From: Trichoplax sp. H2
Lineage: Eukaryota > Placozoa > Uniplacotomia > Trichoplacea
Length of the DNA: 64,000 bases
Assembly (NCBI GenBank): GCA_003344405.1
Contig: NOWV01000050.1
Coordinates: 248,001-312,000 of the forward strand
Direction of reading: 5' to 3'
Positions 59,547-64,000 of the stretch are shown here, piece after piece; positions within the stretch are counted from its first letter, which is position 1, and each line of letters opens with the position of its first letter. A model generated the notes under the pieces. That model made no database searches, was not told the origin of the DNA, and worked only from the letters and a program-made list of their open reading frames with translations. The position numbers and the translations under genes are program-made.

Positions 59547-61595
59547 ATTAATATAATATGGATAATATTACGTGAGTATACGATTATTTACTGTAACTAC
59601 TTATGCTGATTCTATACGAAAACATAACAATGCGAAAAAATTGTCACTTCCTTCGTAATAATATTAAGGGTGTGTATTATTACACTATGTATGTTTCTAA
59701 TGGAAGCTATTTATTTGCTCTACCTAAAACTACAAGGCAGCAACGGCAGTTTAGCCTATCTAGCATTTTGATCTTTTGCTCTTATAATGCAAAATAAGGC
59801 AATAATAGTGCATAAATAATTATAATTAGAGATAAGTGTCGGTCAGCTTATTATCATTGGTACTGTGCTAATATAATAAATAAAGCTAACATCATAGCTA
59901 CAATACTCGTGTTTTCTTATGACAGACAACAGGTTAACCGGTAGTATCCTTTAATTGAGTAATCTTAAGTCCTTTAGATGCATGCGATATTTTAGTATGG
60001 CCTATATACTTTCTAGAGATTTTAATTCAACCAAATCTAAAAAGAAAAATTATCAAACTATAGATATTCCACAACATCGTTATCAATTTATTTATTGTTG
60101 TAGAATAATGCTACTACCATGAAGTAAAAGTATTAAAAGAAAAAATAACTAAGTCTAATTATTGTGGATTTAGCTAGATGTAGAAACTTCTTAATGCGAT
60201 ACAATACGTGACCTTGTGACGGTCTTTACATAATCCGGTTGACAAACCTGGTTCAATTATGAAAGAGTTCATTCGCTGCTTAGAGTATTGTAATAGCCTC
60301 ACAGCTACTACGTTAGGTACATAATTTAATAATCTTACTTTACCGCTTCATCATCCACGGCCCACTAACATGCTTTATTCTATCGAACCATTGCAAGAAT
60401 AAATATAGTAGGCCTTACATTTCACGTAGAGAGCTTATTGATACTTTCAGATAATATCAAATCTTGATCGATTTAGATGTCCGTTAATCAATGATTCACT
60501 ACCTTATGGCAGATCGGCAAGCACCTTTGGCAAACTCAGATCAGTATACTCTACGTGTTGAATTAACACTCAATCTATGATAGATATTTTAATTTCTTGA
60601 ATGCCTTAAACTGATATTATCTAGTAGTCAAATAATGAAATTATAATGGCTATTCTAAGAATTGGAGAAAGTGTCTTTAATTCTATTTCAATAACGTTTG
60701 GTATACAATCAGTATCATCGCCAAACCTTTTAATTTAAGAGTAAATAAGCATTGCTTATAAAAGCCGAGCATACTGTAGTTAACAGGTTATCTGTTATTT
60801 TATCTTCCTACCGATTTTCGATTAATAATATGTCACACCAAACAAATTTTATCATCGAGACCATGAACATACACTTAATATATAAATTTAGATATCGTTG
60901 TAAGCTTTAATTGTCATCAAATAAATGATATGATAATATTTAACAATATTTCTACTGCGTAGAATATTGTTTCATATGGTAAACAACTACGCAACTATTT
61001 ATGCTAGCAGCAACTAAAAAAAATTATTGATTTAGTAATTATCAAAGCTAGCATCTTCAGTCTATATAAAAATAACAGATTGTCTTACATCTAGTCTAAA
61101 ACCATCTTATGAGAGAAACATGTGACGTTAACAATAGACGCTTTTCAGAATGACAGTCGATATCAGTACGATACAGCAATTGATAACTCCAACATTTATC
61201 TATTTCACAACATGTTATCGGCAACTAACATTGTACTTTAAATAAAAATTTCCGGTTTTAAGAAATTCTTACATTTTTACTATTTCTGCTCTTGCTAAGT
61301 AATAAGTATTTGTACAATTAGTATTTTAAGTAGCTCTCAGTATACTATAATACAACAGTATTTTCTCTGTACGAGTACAATGCTTTAAAATTAAATTTTG
61401 CTTAAAACAATGTCAATATCGAAGTTGTAGATGTATGATCTATACAGTTTAAATTATTCCCCTTACAATTTACATCTATAAATATAAATATAGCATTAAA
61501 TAATTGCTAAGTGTGACACTTGAGAGCCATTTCGCAATTTGATTCTATTTAATACCCTTAAAATAGGATTATCCTACGCGTTGGGTGATTTGTAA

Positions 61596-64000
61596 TCAAC
61601 CTAGCCACGATTTCTGCAATCGAAATAATCGATAAAGCAGTTAACGATAACAGATGAAAAAAAGATAAACATTCACTTTATTTCACTATAAAAACCTAAA
61701 TAGAGTGACAGATAGACTACTATTATTCTTAAATTAAATTAATTATGTTATCACTACAAAAAATATTTCAGTAAAAATTGTTGTTTTGAAGAAATAAACG
61801 CACGTTATATATAGATATCAACAGCTTGATAATCTAGTGTAACTAGCTGTAGTTCCATATCAAAATAAATTACTACTGCAGTACGTTGTAACTCAAGCTA
61901 ATAAGATCTTCAGATAATACTTACGTTTTTATCCCTTTCCTGTTCTTTGGCTAGAATCTTTTGTGATTGACTTGAGGTAAAACGAGCTAAAGCAACCAAG
62001 ACCTTACTCATTTGCTATAGCAATGGGCGATAAAATATAAAGCAGATGAAATTTTAGCTTGATAAAAGCAAATGCTTATAAATTATAACAAATCTACTTT
62101 CAAATATCAATGTAGACATCTCCTACGAATACAAAAGTTTACTTACCAATCTTTCACGGCCGACCATGTATTGAAATAAAGCATTTCTTAAATACTAATT
62201 TAAAATAAAAATAGCGTATTACATACGAGTATGCTTTAAGCATAGCAAAAGGCTATCAAAATGAGTTTTTAAGAGCACAACTAACTTCAAACTCCGCTGC
62301 GCTGGGTGGTGAATCCTTAGATGGTGACAGAGGTGCTCCATCTGAAGAAAATGACCGCTCTTCCATATTATCATTATAATAGGCATTTTTACCATAGAAA
62401 CTTTGTGGCGAATCACCGAAAAATCTTTGATTTACTTCACTAAAGCTAGAATTAACAGAGGCCTATCGTAAAAGATTAAAAAATACTTATAATATCCGGT
62501 AAATTCTTAAAAATAGCTCTTCATATACTGAAAATTAATTGAAAATCTGTTAATCTTATACGTTCTGCGCGAATCCCTCTTCAGCGTTCACTCTCTGCTG
62601 TAACCGTAGCTATAAAATATACAATTTTGATAGGAATAAGAAAAAATACATTATTACTCTATCTTAATACTGTATAAAATAGAGCAGTTGTATCCATATT
62701 CAAGATTGGAACATAAATTTGGGTCGATCTTCTAATTCATACTTCGAAATTTATAAATTTTTGTTTAATACCATTACTGAGTAGTTAGTTTACACGATCA
62801 GCTCTACCTTCAAGTTTTCATTTTCTTCTTCAAGTTGTGCTAGCCTAGATTTGTCTTTTTTATTTAGTAATTCATTTTCCTATGATAATTATGCATATCC
62901 CATTATTATGATGTACGTATGAAATAGCATCTATACTTTTGATCCCGCTTGTATAGTTTTATGATAAGCTTTACGGTATAACTAATCAAATAAAAGTAAG
63001 CTTTAACAATAACTAGCTTTTAATACATTGATTGACTATTTTAATACCAGATTCCAAAAATCATTGCCGTTGACATCTATCTGTAGCATTAGTTATCATA
63101 CATCTACCAATTGCAACTATTCGCTGCCTTAAGAATAATTTACACCTCTTGTACAGCTAGGGTTTAGATTAGGATTAGCTATACTATTAACTACCACTAT
63201 CACAACTTTAGCCAGCTAGTCGTTCTAATACCAATATCGGTCCTTATAGATCAAACTGATACATTTTACCTAGCTAAATAATGTACGCACATTCTCATAC
63301 TAATAGCTTAAAGGCAATAATGTACTATTCAACTCATTTTAACATATTTTAAGTACTAGTTAATATACTATCAGGATTGTTTTTGTAGCCGTATTTGGCT
63401 ACCGTGAATATATTAATAAATCTGGTTAGTAACCAACTGCAGTACCTGATTTAAATTTTCAACTGGATTATTAAGAATATCATTTTGTGCTTGCTGCAGC
63501 TGGTACTCCAACTCTTCAACGCGACTATTTAAATTAGCTATTTGATCCTCGTGTTCGCTTTTCCTGGTTTTTAATACTATTCGATGATCATTGTTTTCCT
63601 TTATTAAGTCGTCTACTTTTTCCTGCTGATCTGTTACATGTTTTTCTAATCGTGATATGTGCGTCTGATGTTGTTGAGTAATTTCATGACATCGTTTTTC
63701 ATTTTCTGCGTTGGCTTTATCGATCGTATTGATTGTTTCAATTTCTTTTTGTTCTAATTTTCTATGAAATTCTTTCATAGCATGTTTCATATTAGCATCA
63801 AATTCGGCCTCTTTGGCTAGTAACTGTTCATCAATATCTTGCTTATATTTCTCATAATCTCGCTGGTATTTGAACTCTCTCTCTTGCAAATCTTTTTCGT
63901 ACTGCAGAGTCCTTTCATTTAATTGCTGTTGTAAATCGTCAAGTTTGTTAGCTTGTTCTTTAGTTGTTTGTTCTTTATCAGTTAATTCGTCTAACTGACG
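61596..64000 (-). CDS. GOLGA4: Golgin with C-terminal GRIP domain (golgin-245-like), 3' part
   Basis: Six exons are seen: beyond 64000 to 63446, 62879-62808, 62462-62286, 62194-62147, 62014-61925 and 61613-61596, all joined in phase 0 and ending in TGA. The first two encode a long charged coiled coil rich in Glu, Gln and Lys. The third encodes a Ser/Pro-rich linker ending AAEFE. The next two complete a GRIP domain (EFEYLRNALFQYMVGRERLQ, then MSKVLVALARFTSSQSQKIL), closest in my reading to golgin-245. The last exon adds only KSWLG. GRIP domains bind Arl1-GTP through the conserved Tyr and anchor golgins to the trans-Golgi as vesicle tethers. The donor after the linker exon is the less usual GTTAGT; reading through it would give an alternative tail VSCALKNSF. 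The 5' part lies outside the window. Assignment to golgin-245 rather than another GRIP golgin is by remembered similarity. Confidence 0.86.

Larger units (their letters stand above)
51704..61595. other. 9.9-kb intergenic stretch between the golgin and GC3
   Basis: No gene is supported with confidence. It contains a GA/CT microsatellite (52672-52767), very diverged repetition near 53800-54350 (tctcattatgaaagg and ctgtaacggtt recur about 190 bases apart), a diverged three-copy repeat (58740-59060), a GPCR-like minus-strand fragment (57822-57944) and a possible plus-strand exon (59286-59546). Open frames at 54923-55153 and 59603-59797 on the plus strand have no recognisable family. Confidence 0.45.

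Overview
The window is animal (metazoan) nuclear DNA: strongly A+T-rich, with intron-split genes using GT-AG junctions, long gene-poor stretches, several tandem-repeat arrays and three 20-base assembly gaps. Gene content (an animal-type TMEM177-like gene, a GRIP-domain golgin, and a cluster of receptor guanylyl cyclases with NIT-type ectodomains) together with the base composition points to a placozoan (Trichoplax/Hoilungia type). That taxonomic call is an inference, because no rRNA or other marker gene is present.

Layout. 1-1.6 kb: a two-tier satellite array ending beside a 38-bp palindrome. 3.8-5.4 kb (minus): TMEM177-like gene in three exons. 5.6-7.5 kb: small candidate genes of unknown function and a 32-bp hairpin. 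7.5-8.7 kb: ~115-bp tandem repeats interrupted by a gap. 9.3-11.9, 20.1-25.7 and 40.8-51.7 kb (all minus): three paralogous NIT-type receptor guanylyl cyclases, head to tail, each with one very large first exon and three small ones. Exon 2 (99 bp), exon 3 (92 bp) and intron phases (1, 1, 0) are identical in all three. 26-40 kb: a gene-poor interval with decayed repeats and two gaps. 52-61 kb: another gene-poor interval with a GA/CT microsatellite. 61.6-64 kb (minus): the 3' end of a golgin (golgin-245/GOLGA4-like), running off the right edge.

How the genes relate. The three cyclases are a local family from tandem duplication followed by strong divergence of the sensor half. All keep the metal-binding aspartates and the Glu/Cys pair that selects GTP. 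However, none carries both the catalytic Asn and Arg normally found five residues apart: GC1 has Ser/Arg, GC2 Asn/Lys, GC3 Thr/Lys. That is the most interesting biological signal here. It suggests altered catalysis or obligate heterodimers within a nitrate/nitrite or other small-ligand to cGMP pathway. The TMEM177-like gene (mitochondrial) and the golgin (trans-Golgi) appear to be unrelated housekeeping neighbours.
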